This document shows positions 52,181 to 60,455 of a stretch of 64,000 nt of DNA, piece by piece. Within the stretch, counting starts at the first letter, position 1. Every line of letters starts with the position of its first letter. The stretch is from Planococcus citreus (GTDB lineage Bacteria; Bacillota; Bacilli; Bacillales_A; Planococcaceae): the NCBI RefSeq assembly GCF_003664125.1, contig NZ_RCCP01000004.1, positions 248,001 to 312,000 of the forward strand, given 5' to 3'. The notes under the pieces were generated by a model. The model saw only the letters and a program-made list of their open reading frames with translations. It did not search any database and was not told where the DNA came from. Position numbers and translations under genes: made by a program.

Positions 52181-53123
52181 TGTACATAAACTATGGATTT
52201 TGATTGCGCTTGCCGCGGCGGCATGTGGTTTGTATTTATTCGATAATTTAAATGGCAGCTTCGATTACGCGCTGCCAAGAAGAGGCGTGAAAGTCTTCGC
52301 GATGGTACTGACCGGCGTGGCAATCGCTTATGCGACGGTGGTGTTCCAGACGATCACGCATAACCGCATTTTGACCCCAAGCATCATGGGCTTGGATTCG
52401 CTGTATATGCTCTTGCAGACGGTCTTGATTTTCTTCTTGGGCTCGGGACATATCACGATCATCAACAAGCAAGTGAATTTCTTATTGTCGATTGCTGTCA
52501 TGGTCATCTTCGCTTTATTGTTCTATAAATTGCTGTTCAAGAAAGACAACCAGCCGATTTACTTCTTATTATTGATCGGCATCATTCTCGGGACATTTTT
52601 CGGCAGCGTCTCGACGTTCCTGCAGGTGCTGATCGACCCGAATGAATTCCAGATTGTCCAGGACCGGATGTTCGCGAGTTTCAATAACGTCAATGCCGAT
52701 CTGGTCTGGCTCTCGCTATTGTTCATTGTCGTCTTGATCGGTTTCGCTTGGCGCCATAATGCATCGCTTGACGTCCTGTCTTTGGGGCGTGATACAGCGG
52801 TGAATCTGGGCGTTGGCTATGACGCGCTCGTCAAGAAGATGCTCGTGCTTTCTGCCGTATTGATCGCCATTGCGACGGCACTGGTCGGGCCGATCACGTT
52901 CTTCGGCTTGATCGTCGCCAATCTGTCCTATCAATTTTTCAGATCCTATAAACATTCAGTTGTCATTGCCGGTGCGAGCATTATTAGTATCGTGGCGCTG
53001 GTCGGGGGTCAATGGGTCGTCGAACATGTCTTCACGTTCAATACGACGCTCAGCGTCATCATCAATTTTGTCGGCGGCGTCTATTTCATCTATTTGCTAT
53101 TAAAGGAGAGTCGGTCTAAATGA
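52173..53123 (+). CDS. yclO: Siderophore ABC transporter permease, YclO-like
   Basis: A 316-residue FecCD-type permease with about nine helices, forming a heterodimer with the YclN-like protein. Family features are T-P-S-I-M-G-L-D-S near residue 67, L-Q-V-L-I-D-P-N-E-F-Q near 146, and G-P-I-T-F-F-G-L-I-V-A-N-L near 245, the loop that contacts the ATPase. It overlaps yclN by eight bases and yclP by four. Confidence 0.9.
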   Translation: MRDVHKLWILIALAAAACGLYLFDNLNGSFDYALPRRGVKVFAMVLTGVAIAYATVVFQTITHNRILTPSIMGLDSLYMLLQTVLIFFLGSGHITIINKQVNFLLSIAVMVIFALLFYKLLFKKDNQPIYFLLLIGIILGTFFGSVSTFLQVLIDPNEFQIVQDRMFASFNNVNADLVWLSLLFIVVLIGFAWRHNASLDVLSLGRDTAVNLGVGYDALVKKMLVLSAVLIAIATALVGPITFFGLIVANLSYQFFRSYKHSVVIAGASIISIVALVGGQWVVEHVFTFNTTLSVIINFVGGVYFIYLLLKESRSK

Positions 53124-53881
53124 TCCAAGTCCGTGAACTGACGAAATTATATGGAAAGAAACAAGTCGTGGAAAATGTCTCCGTCGATATTCGGCGAGGG
53201 CAGATTACTTCCTTTATCGGGCCAAACGGAGCGGGGAAATCGACGCTCTTGTCGATGGTCAGCCGGCTGTTGGACGCAGACACTGGAGAAGTGTTAATCG
53301 ATAAGACCAACACGAAGCAGATGAAGTCCAACGAATTCTCGAAACGTGTCTCCATCTTGAAGCAATCGAATTTCATGAACGTGCGCTTGACGATCCGTGA
53401 ATTGGTGTCGTTCGGCCGCTTTCCTTATTCCAGGGGCCGTTTGAACGCGGAAGATGAGCAGATGGTCGACCAGGCGATTGAGTACATGGACCTTGGGGAT
53501 ATGGAGGATTCGTATTTGGATGAACTTTCAGGCGGGCAGCGGCAGCGTGCGTTTATCGCCATGGTTATCGCGCAAGACACGGATTACGTGCTGCTTGATG
53601 AACCGCTCAATAATTTGGACATGAAGCATTCCGTACAGATCATGAAGATTTTGCGCCGCTTGGTCGATGAGCTCGGCAAAACGGTCATCATCGTCCTTCA
53701 TGACATCAACTTTGCTTCAGTCTATTCCGACCGCATCGTCGCATTGAAAAATGGCCGTGTCGTCAAAGATGGGCCAACAGAAGAGATCATCCAATCGGAT
53801 GCGTTAAAGGAGATCTACGATATGGACATTCCGATTCAACAAATGAATAATTGCCGGATTTGCGTGTATTTCAATTCCTGA
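53120..53881 (+). CDS. yclP: Siderophore ABC transporter ATPase, YclP-like
   Basis: A 253-residue ATPase of the iron-siderophore family. Walker A is G-P-N-G-A-G-K-S-T, the signature L-S-G-G-Q-R-Q-R, Walker B V-L-L-D-E-P, and the H-loop V-L-H-D-I-N-F-A. It completes the YclNOP membrane machinery; a binding-protein gene is missing here and is found at 12225-13175. Confidence 0.93.
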   Translation: MIQVRELTKLYGKKQVVENVSVDIRRGQITSFIGPNGAGKSTLLSMVSRLLDADTGEVLIDKTNTKQMKSNEFSKRVSILKQSNFMNVRLTIRELVSFGRFPYSRGRLNAEDEQMVDQAIEYMDLGDMEDSYLDELSGGQRQRAFIAMVIAQDTDYVLLDEPLNNLDMKHSVQIMKILRRLVDELGKTVIIVLHDINFASVYSDRIVALKNGRVVKDGPTEEIIQSDALKEIYDMDIPIQQMNNCRICVYFNS

Positions 53882-53919
53882 TAGTGGAAGTTAGTGGCTG
53901 CGAAAACAAGGAAATCCAG

Positions 53920-53955
53920 AACCCGTGTGGAAGTGTACTCCATGCGGGTTTTTTA
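53920..53955 (+). terminator. Intrinsic terminator of the yclNOP operon
   Basis: AACCCGTGTGGA pairs with TCCATGCGGGTT, then T6; one mismatch. Confidence 0.85.
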
Positions 53956-54014
53956 TTGGTTGCGGATGGTTTTCCAAAATGCCCTATGGATGCGGCAAGG
54001 AAGAAGGTGCAAGT

Positions 54015-54662
54015 ATGAAGCGAATCTTTTATCCGTTGGCGATGGCGACACTGCTCGGGTTTTTCGGTATCCTTTACTATTATCAGCAAGAACCGGTCCG
54101 CGAACTGGATGAACGGGCCGCTGCGTTGTTCGGGGGAATGGGGTGGCTTGAGGCCATGTCATTCATCGGGGAGCAGTGGATGATCTTTACTGTAAGCTTT
54201 CTGCTTCTGGTCTTTCTGTGGGCATTTCGCCATAACTACCGGGGCATGTTTTTCGTTTTGTTGGCGGTCGGCGCAGGGAATGCATTGAATCAATTGCTGC
54301 AGCAATGGTTCGGGCGCCCGATGCCGGAATTTCCCGAAGAGGTGGCGTCCTATAGCTTCCCATCCGATCATGCGATGGTCGGCTTATTGTATTTATTCAC
54401 GTTGGCCTATTTCCTGGGCGAAAGGGCCGCCGCAAGGTCTGTTCGCCTGCTGATCTGGCTGGCCGCAGCATTGCTGACGGTGCTCACGGCTTTATCGCAG
54501 GTAGCAAGCGGCACGCATTATCTGTCGGATGTTGTGGCGGGGCTGTTTCTCGGTTATACCTTGTTCGTCCTGATAGCCATCTGGTATGAAATGAGGGAGC
54601 GGCATTTCCGCAAGCGCAAGGATATGCGACTTGTTGAGCGGGAAGATATTGAGGAGCGTTAA
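54015..54662 (+). CDS. PAP2-superfamily membrane protein with altered active site
   Basis: A 215-residue protein with about six helices. The second PAP2 motif is clear (Y-S-F-P-S-D-H-A near 115) and the third reads S-Q-V-A-S-G-T-H-Y-L-S-D-V. The Arg normally found after Ser in the third motif is Gln, and the first motif (K-x6-R-P) keeps R-P in F-G-R-P but has Leu at the Lys position. Enzymes of this type dephosphorylate undecaprenyl or phosphatidyl phosphates; activity here is doubtful. GAAGGTG precedes the ATG; upstream codons overlap the yclP terminator. Confidence 0.78.
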   Translation: MKRIFYPLAMATLLGFFGILYYYQQEPVRELDERAAALFGGMGWLEAMSFIGEQWMIFTVSFLLLVFLWAFRHNYRGMFFVLLAVGAGNALNQLLQQWFGRPMPEFPEEVASYSFPSDHAMVGLLYLFTLAYFLGERAAARSVRLLIWLAAALLTVLTALSQVASGTHYLSDVVAGLFLGYTLFVLIAIWYEMRERHFRKRKDMRLVEREDIEER

Positions 54663-54673
54663 ATTAGTGCAAT

Positions 54674-54712
54674 AAAAAAACGAACGGAGAAATTTTCTCC
54701 GTTCGTTTTTCT
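54674..54712. terminator. Bidirectional terminator between the PAP2-like gene and amtB
   Basis: AAAAACGAACGGAGAAA pairs with TTTCTCCGTTCGTTTTT. Confidence 0.92.
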
Positions 54713-54753
54713 ATTTAAGAACCCCCAAGTTTTTCGTTCTATCTCTCTTTGTT

Positions 54754-56037
54754 TTATACTTTGCCTGAAGCTGGCCGTTCTTCGCCGAGCTGGTTCAGGC
54801 GGTCTGCGAAATTATCCGCTCTCCCGGATGAACCGCGCAGCACGTCCTGCATCGAATAGGCTTGTGATCCGTGTTCTGCGAAGTCCAAGCCGGTTTCTTC
54901 CTCTTCGGCCGTTACACGCAGCGGCGTCACAATGCTGATCAATAGAAGGACGGCACCGGTAGATAAGGAAGCCCAAGCGATGACGGCCAGTACGCCGACT
55001 GCTTGGATGCCGAGAATTTCAGCTCCTCCTCCGTAAAGCAATCCGCCGTTAACATCGAAGAATCCAATCGCGAGAGTTCCCCAAACCCCTGCAATCCCGT
55101 GAACCGATACAGCCCCCACTGGATCGTCTACGCGAATTTTCGTATCCAAGAGATGAACAGCCTCTGTCATGATGATGCCGGCGATCAAACCGATCAAGAT
55201 GGCGCCGAGGAACGAGACGTTGGCAGCGCCGGCAGTGATGCCGACAAGCCCTGCAAGTGCACCGTTCATCGTCAATGTACCGTCAATGCGGCCGTAGCGG
55301 AAGCGGGTGTAAAGCGCCGTAGCTAAAACACCGGCGGATGCTGCGAGCAAGGTGTTGGCAATGACGGGCGGGACGAGCGCAGGATCTGCTGCGAGCGTGC
55401 TTCCCCCGTTAAAGCCAAACCAGCCAAGCCATAGGATGAATACACCGAGCGCGCCGAGCGGCAAGCTGTGGCCAGGAATCGTATTGACGGTTTTACCGGA
55501 ATACTTCCCAAGGCGCGGCCCGATTTTCCAAGCCGCGATAAAGGCAGCGACGGCACCCGTCAAGTGGACGACTGTGGAACCGGCGAAGTCGATAAAGCCG
55601 ATTTCAGATAACCAGCCGCCTCCCCATACCCAGTGGCCGACAATCGGGTAGATGATGGCTGTCATGGCAACGGTAAGCAAGATATAAGCGGTCAAGTGCA
55701 TGCGTTCTGCGACAGCACCCGAGATGATTGTGGCACATGTGGCGGCGAAGACTGCCTGGAACACGAAGAATCCGATATCCGTGACACCCGATAAAGCGAA
55801 TCCTTCCGTACCGATCAAGCCGAAAGATGACGGCCCGAACATCAATGCATAGCCGACAATGAAATAAAGGATGGATCCAAGTGAAATGGTGATCATGTTT
55901 TTCATCAAAATATTAAGGGTATTTTTAGAGCGAGTGAATCCTGTTTCAACCATGGCGAATCCGGCGTGCATGAAAAAGACGAGCATGGCACCGAGCATGA
56001 CCCACAGCATATCGACTGAACTTTGTACAGCTTCCAT
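54754..56037 (-). CDS. amtB: Ammonium transporter AmtB
   Basis: A 427-residue, 11-helix Amt/Rh channel. The pore twin histidines lie in V-V-H-L-T-G-A (near 134) and V-H-G-I-A-G-V-W-G (near 285); F-F-M-H-A-G-F-A-M-V-E and G-W-F-G-F-N-G-G-S are family marks. The C-terminal tail (from about 375) is cytosolic and would meet GlnK. It is second gene after glnK, 12 bases apart, and so shares the nitrogen control described for the boxes upstream. Confidence 0.95.
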   Translation of the reverse strand: MEAVQSSVDMLWVMLGAMLVFFMHAGFAMVETGFTRSKNTLNILMKNMITISLGSILYFIVGYALMFGPSSFGLIGTEGFALSGVTDIGFFVFQAVFAATCATIISGAVAERMHLTAYILLTVAMTAIIYPIVGHWVWGGGWLSEIGFIDFAGSTVVHLTGAVAAFIAAWKIGPRLGKYSGKTVNTIPGHSLPLGALGVFILWLGWFGFNGGSTLAADPALVPPVIANTLLAASAGVLATALYTRFRYGRIDGTLTMNGALAGLVGITAGAANVSFLGAILIGLIAGIIMTEAVHLLDTKIRVDDPVGAVSVHGIAGVWGTLAIGFFDVNGGLLYGGGAEILGIQAVGVLAVIAWASLSTGAVLLLISIVTPLRVTAEEEETGLDFAEHGSQAYSMQDVLRGSSGRADNFADRLNQLGEERPASGKV

Positions 56038-56049
56038 AATGATCTCCCC

Positions 56050-56391
56050 TTATCCAATCGCGACAGTGCCGCGTTCTTTTGTTCTGATGCGGATGGCTTC
56101 TTCTACAGGAAGGATGAAGATTTTCCCGTCTCCGACTTCACCGGTGGAGGCATAGTCAAGCAGAGCTTGGATGATGTCCTCGACTTTTTCGTCCGAGACG
56201 ACCATTTCCAATTTTAGTTTCGGGGAAAATTCCATTCGGTAGGCATTCCCGCGGAACAAGCCGACACGCCCTTCCTGTTTGCCGATTCCCGCGATTTCAG
56301 TGACGGTCAGCCCATCGATTCCTTCAAGAGCCAATGCTTGCCGGACATCAGCGAAAACAGAAGGGCGAATGATAGTCTCAATCTTTTTCAT
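56050..56391 (-). CDS. glnK: Nitrogen regulatory protein PII (GlnK)
   Basis: A 113-residue trimeric PII signal protein that binds ATP, ADP and 2-oxoglutarate and gates AmtB. It has the T-loop (about 37-55: Q-E-G-R-V-G-L-F-R-G-N-A-Y-R-M-E-F, with Tyr at the usual modification position), the B-loop T-G-E-V-G-D-G-K-I-F and R-x-R-T-K-E-R-G at the end. The ATG at 56391 is chosen for its GGAGGA site; the longer frame lies in a GlnR/TnrA box. Confidence 0.95.
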   Translation of the reverse strand: MKKIETIIRPSVFADVRQALALEGIDGLTVTEIAGIGKQEGRVGLFRGNAYRMEFSPKLKLEMVVSDEKVEDIIQALLDYASTGEVGDGKIFILPVEEAIRIRTKERGTVAIG

Positions 56392-56406
56392 GCTTCTTCC
56401 TCCTCG

Positions 56407-56511
56407 TGTTAGGTTTTCTAACATGTGACTCGTGTTAGGTTTGTTAACATATTAATCAATATTTTCTGACAATGCAAGTTTTATTTTTAGTTTATGTTAG
56501 GTTTTATAACG
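56407..56511 (-). promoter_or_regulatory. Three GlnR/TnrA-type boxes upstream of glnK
   Basis: The pattern TGTTA-N7-TAACA occurs at 56407-56423 and 56433-56449, and once with a single mismatch at 56495-56511 (TAACG). All three share GGTTT in the spacer. It fits the GlnR/TnrA consensus TGTNAN7TNACA, so glnK-amtB should respond to nitrogen limitation. The first box is only 16 bases from the glnK start codon. Confidence 0.88.
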
Positions 56512-56585
56512 TGGAAACGATTTCAAATGGCGGTAATAAAGAGAATTTTATATTTTTAATTTATTTAAAAGAAAAGGTGATAAAT

Positions 56586-57236
56586 ATGTATAGAATTTCA
56601 CAAGAGCTGGCTGAATTGGGGAAAGAGCGCATTGCGGATTTTCCGGTAGAAGGCTTTGTTTGGGGAAGCGGCCCGGAGTCTCCGGCGTTGATGCTGGTCG
56701 GAGAAGCGCCAGGCGAGAACGAAGTGGAGACGGGTATTCCGTTTACGGGGCGCGCTGGAAAAGAATTGATGGCTTCATTGGAAGGGATCGGACTTGAGAG
56801 GGAAGATGTCTATATCACCAGCGCTGTCAGAAGCCGCCCGTATAAATGGGGAGAAAAACGCACCCGGAGCGGTGAAGTGGTGAAGCGTAAATACAACCGG
56901 GCCCCGAATAAAAAAGAAATTATCGCTCACGCCCCGATCCTTGATGAAGAAATTCGTGCGGTAAAGCCTCCGTTGATTGTGACGCTCGGCAATATCGGCC
57001 TGCAGCGGCTCGTTGGGCGTGAAGCAAAGATTATGCAATTGCATGGGATTTTGATGGAAACGCCGATCCTGTATTGGGATGAAGATAGCGGCGCGTTTTT
57101 GGAAACGCAGGAGAGCTATCACATTTTTCCGACCTTCCATCCGGCGAGCGTGTTCTATAATCCGGCAGTCCGCGAACACAAGGATGCCGATTGGGAAAAA
57201 CTTGGGCGATTGCTGCGTAATGAAGTGAATGAATAA
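56586..57236 (+). CDS. Uracil-DNA glycosylase-like protein without cysteines
   Basis: A 216-residue protein with the fold marks of family 4/5-type UDGs: M-L-V-G-E-A-P-G-E-N-E (about 33-43), P-F-T-G-R-A-G-K and, near the C-terminus, F-H-P-A-S-V. Classical members hold a 4Fe-4S cluster with four cysteines. This protein has no cysteine at all, and the usual K-C-R-P reads R-S-R-P. It also has a basic insertion K-R-T-R-S-G-E-V-V-K-R-K-Y-N-R. AAAGGTGAT precedes the ATG. Confidence 0.82.
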   Translation: MYRISQELAELGKERIADFPVEGFVWGSGPESPALMLVGEAPGENEVETGIPFTGRAGKELMASLEGIGLEREDVYITSAVRSRPYKWGEKRTRSGEVVKRKYNRAPNKKEIIAHAPILDEEIRAVKPPLIVTLGNIGLQRLVGREAKIMQLHGILMETPILYWDEDSGAFLETQESYHIFPTFHPASVFYNPAVREHKDADWEKLGRLLRNEVNE

Positions 57237-57328
57237 TGGGAAATCTTTCTTCGTTGAAAAAAGTTGCGCAAAGGAAACTTCTGGAGTAGAATAGCTTTAT
57301 TCACTACTACTGGAAGGAAGTTGGCTTT

Positions 57329-58138
57329 ATGGACAGTACGGTTTTATTCGCGCTTGGCTTGACGCTGTTCGCGGGGCTGGCAACCGGGATCGGCAGTTTG
57401 ATCGCGTTTTTTGCTTCGCGCACCAATACGAAGTTCTTGTCAGTGTCACTCGGTTTCTCGGCTGGGGTCATGATTTATGTCTCCATGATCGAGATTTTCT
57501 TTAAAGCGAAAGATTCGCTAACGGCTGCCCAAGGAGAAACCGCGGGATACTGGCTGACGCTCGTTGGATTTTTCGGCGGCATGGTCTTCATGGCAGTGCT
57601 TGACCGGATACTGCCGCAAATGGGAAATCCCCATGAAGTGCGAACTGTAGAAGATATGGACGAGGGCCCGACCAATGATGAATACGCTCGCCTCCGCAAA
57701 ATGGGGATATTCACGGCGTTGGCCATCGCCATCCATAATTTCCCGGAAGGCATCGCGACGTTTATGTCAGCGATCCAGGATCCTGCGCTGGGCATCGCCA
57801 TTGCAATCGCGGTGGCGATCCACAACATCCCGGAGGGCATTGCGGTATCGGTACCGATCTATTACGCGACAGGCAGCCGCAAGAAAGCATTTCAATACAG
57901 TTTTCTCTCGGGGGTATCTGAACCGGTTGGCGCAATTGCCGCTTGGTTGTTCCTAATGCCTTTTTTGAGTGATACTTTGTTTGGCATTATCTTCGCCGGC
58001 GTTGCCGGAATCATGGTGTTCATCTCATTGGATGAATTATTGCCGGCAGCGAAGCGTTATGACGAAGCCCATTTATCGATTTATGGATTGGTTGCGGGGA
58101 TGGCGGTCATGGCACTCAGCCTCGTCCTTCTTGCGTAA
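57329..58138 (+). CDS. zupT: ZIP-family metal transporter, ZupT-like
   Basis: A 269-residue, eight-helix ZIP protein importing zinc and other divalent metals. The two signature metal-binding helices are clear: H-N-F-P-E-G-I-A-T (near 137) and H-N-I-P-E-G-I-A-V (near 166). D-E-L-L-P-A-A-K near the end is also conserved. GGAAGGAAG precedes the ATG. The following terminator carries the ribosome binding site of the next gene. Confidence 0.93.
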   Translation: MDSTVLFALGLTLFAGLATGIGSLIAFFASRTNTKFLSVSLGFSAGVMIYVSMIEIFFKAKDSLTAAQGETAGYWLTLVGFFGGMVFMAVLDRILPQMGNPHEVRTVEDMDEGPTNDEYARLRKMGIFTALAIAIHNFPEGIATFMSAIQDPALGIAIAIAVAIHNIPEGIAVSVPIYYATGSRKKAFQYSFLSGVSEPVGAIAAWLFLMPFLSDTLFGIIFAGVAGIMVFISLDELLPAAKRYDEAHLSIYGLVAGMAVMALSLVLLA

Positions 58139-58150
58139 CTTGAAACTTCA

Positions 58151-58190
58151 CGCTTTCTTGACCGTATAAATGGTCAAGGAGGCGTTTTTC
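58151..58190 (+). terminator. Terminator whose 3' arm contains the next gene's Shine-Dalgarno
   Basis: CGCTTTCTTGACC (58151-58163) pairs over 13 positions (two G-U) with GGTCAAGGAGGCG (58172-58184), followed by T5. AAGGAGG (58176-58182), the ribosome binding site of the gene starting at 58192, lies inside the 3' arm. Confidence 0.85.
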
Positions 58191-58191
58191 A

Positions 58192-59136
58192 ATGGAAGTC
58201 AAAAAGATAGAAGAAACTTACGGCCAAGTCTCGAAAGCGCTCGGGTGGGCGACAGACAAACAAGTGTCGCTCGCCGTCACGATGATGTATTTGAGCCGAG
58301 GGAGTGAATTCGATGCGGATGCACATCTCGAAGTGTCCCAGCTCATCAAAAAGAAAGAAGGATTCACTTCGCCGCTGCGTGCGCATCTTCACCACATTGC
58401 GACGGCATATTTGGTGCTCGGTGATGAGCCAGCGGAAGATGGATTGGCCGAGCTTAATGCCAATCAGCAGGCGCTGAACAACAGCAAGTTCTGGAAGAGC
58501 TCCTATACTTATCTTGCGGGCTTAATGATGGATTCGCCTGAACAAGCGGGGCGTACGAGGGAATTGTATAATGAGATGAAAACCTACCACCCATTCCTCA
58601 CTTCAAGCGAAGACGTTCCGTACGTCGCTTTGCTTTCGAAACGGGAAGGCGACGTCCGGGAACGTGCGGAAACGATGAACCGCTATTATAAAGAATTGCG
58701 GACGCAAGGATTTTCAGCCGGCAATCATCTGCAATGGCTGAGCCAGGTCATGACCTTCGATTCGCCAGCGTTTCAGCCCGAAGTGGCGGGGCGCGTCGTT
58801 GCGATTCGTGATTTTTTGAAAGCGGAAAACATCAAAGTGCGCGGAGAGCATTACCCGATGCTTGGTTTTTTAGCTATCGCGAATGCGGACGGGCAGGCGC
58901 TGGCTGCTGCCGTGGAAATGGCCCGCGCGCTGGATGCGTCGAAATTGTTCCGCTGGTATGGCGGATGGGTTTTGCCATCTGCGGTCCAATTGACGATGGC
59001 AGAATCGGTAGAGCTGCGTGAAAGCGAAGCAGCGGTATTTTCGTCTTCCGTGGAAATGCTTATGCAAGCGCAGCAGGCAGCGATGATGCTCGGCATGAGC
59101 GCGGTAATCGCTTCTTCCAATAATTCGGGGAGCTGA
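58192..59136 (+). CDS. DUF4003 family protein
   Basis: A 314-residue soluble, mostly helical protein. It starts M-E-V-K-K-I-E-E-T-Y, with W-A-T-D-K-Q-V-S-L-A-V-T-M-M-Y near residue 19; other segments are Y-L-A-G-L-M-M, E-D-V-P-Y-V-A-L-L-S and a hydrophobic C-terminal stretch of M, A and Q. This matches DUF4003 as I know it from Firmicutes; no function is established. Its Shine-Dalgarno is inside a terminator stem, so expression may depend on readthrough or on unfolding of that hairpin. Confidence 0.82.
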   Translation: MEVKKIEETYGQVSKALGWATDKQVSLAVTMMYLSRGSEFDADAHLEVSQLIKKKEGFTSPLRAHLHHIATAYLVLGDEPAEDGLAELNANQQALNNSKFWKSSYTYLAGLMMDSPEQAGRTRELYNEMKTYHPFLTSSEDVPYVALLSKREGDVRERAETMNRYYKELRTQGFSAGNHLQWLSQVMTFDSPAFQPEVAGRVVAIRDFLKAENIKVRGEHYPMLGFLAIANADGQALAAAVEMARALDASKLFRWYGGWVLPSAVQLTMAESVELRESEAAVFSSSVEMLMQAQQAAMMLGMSAVIASSNNSGS

Positions 59137-59203
59137 TTGCGAAGCTCTCAGACATCCCTTGTCACTTGAAGCCTGTAACGGTATAGTTAGGGTGTAAACA
59201 ATA

Positions 59204-59222
59204 ACAGACAAGTGTCAAGACA
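59204..59222 (+). promoter_or_regulatory. Overlapping inverted repeats upstream of niaP, candidate NiaR operator
   Basis: TGTCAAGACA (59213-59222) and the overlapping GACAAGTGTC (59207-59216) form alternating TGTC/GACA half-sites, 13 bases before the niaP start. NiaR sites in Bacillales are built of similar half-sites. Confidence 0.5.
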
Positions 59223-59234
59223 AGGGGAAAGAAC

Positions 59235-60452
59235 ATGACAACTGCCACAGAAAAAAACACAAAATCCATATCACAACGCAAACTATTAGGCGTAGCGGGG
59301 CTCGGCTGGCTATTCGATGCGATGGACGTCGGGATCCTGGCGTTCATTATTGCTGCACTTCATGAAGATTGGGGCCTCACTTCCCAGCAGATGGGCTGGA
59401 TTGGTGGCGTCAATTCCATCGGCATGGCCGTCGGGGCGTTCGTTTTCGGCATTTACGCCGACCGGGTCGGCCGCAAGAAAATCTTCATCATCACCTTATT
59501 GCTGTTCTCGCTGGCGAGCGGCATCTCGGCATTCACCACAACGCTCGCCGCTTTCCTGATTCTGCGTTTCTTCGTCGGAATGGGGCTTGGCGGAGAATTG
59601 CCGGTCGCCTCGACTTTGGTATCGGAAAGCGTCCCGGCAAAAGACCGCGGGCGGGTAGTGGTGCTACTGGAGAGTTTCTGGGCTGCGGGCTGGCTGGTGG
59701 CTGCGATCATTTCGTACTTCATCATTCCCGCATACGGCTGGCGGGTCGCGCTGTTGCTGACGGCATTGCCTGCGTTTTATGCCTTATACTTGCGCCTCAA
59801 TTTGCCGGATTCGCCGCAATTCACGGCGAAAAAAGATGTGCTGCGCTCTGTTTCGACCAATATTCGTGACGTATGGTCAAAAACGTATCGGCGCCCGACG
59901 ATGATGCTATGGATCGTCTGGTTTACGGTCGTCTTCTCGTATTACGGGATGTTCCTATGGCTGCCGAGTGTCATGGTAATGAAAGGATTCCCGCTCATCC
60001 AAAGTTTCCAATACGTATTGATCATGACGCTCGCGCAATTGCCGGGGTATTTCTCGGCGGCTTGGCTCATTGAACGTGCCGGCCGCAAGTTTGTGCTAGT
60101 GACGTATTTGATCGGGACGGCTGCTTCCGCTTTGGCTTTCGGCAACGCAGATACCGTCACGACACTCTTGATATCGGGTGCCTTCCTGTCGTTCTTCAAC
60201 CTCGGGGCTTGGGGTGCGCTCTACGCATACTCTCCTGAGCAGTATCCGACGGTCATCCGTGCGACAGGCACAGGCATGGCGGCGTCGTTCGGCCGGATCG
60301 GCGGTATTCTCGGCCCGATTCTGGTTGGTTCGATGCTGACGGCGGGATTCGGCATCAATGTCATTTTTGCGATTTTCTGCGTTTCGATCTTAATCGGCGC
60401 ATTGGCGGTCGCTTTCCTTGGGACCGAAACGAAACAGATGGAATTGGAATGA
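59235..60452 (+). CDS. niaP: Niacin transporter NiaP (MFS family)
   Basis: A 405-residue, 12-helix MFS carrier of the sugar-porter-like branch. The opening Q-R-K-L-L-G-V-A-G-L-G-W-L-F-D-A-M-D-V-G, G-I-Y-A-D-R-V-G-R-K-K, and G-M-G-L-G-G-E-L-P-V-A-S-T-L-V-S-E-S agree closely with NiaP (YceI) of B. subtilis as I recall it. It imports nicotinate or nicotinamide for NAD synthesis. AAGGGGAAAG precedes the ATG. No other NAD gene is nearby. Confidence 0.88.
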   Translation: MTTATEKNTKSISQRKLLGVAGLGWLFDAMDVGILAFIIAALHEDWGLTSQQMGWIGGVNSIGMAVGAFVFGIYADRVGRKKIFIITLLLFSLASGISAFTTTLAAFLILRFFVGMGLGGELPVASTLVSESVPAKDRGRVVVLLESFWAAGWLVAAIISYFIIPAYGWRVALLLTALPAFYALYLRLNLPDSPQFTAKKDVLRSVSTNIRDVWSKTYRRPTMMLWIVWFTVVFSYYGMFLWLPSVMVMKGFPLIQSFQYVLIMTLAQLPGYFSAAWLIERAGRKFVLVTYLIGTAASALAFGNADTVTTLLISGAFLSFFNLGAWGALYAYSPEQYPTVIRATGTGMAASFGRIGGILGPILVGSMLTAGFGINVIFAIFCVSILIGALAVAFLGTETKQMELE

Positions 60453-60455
60453 TGA

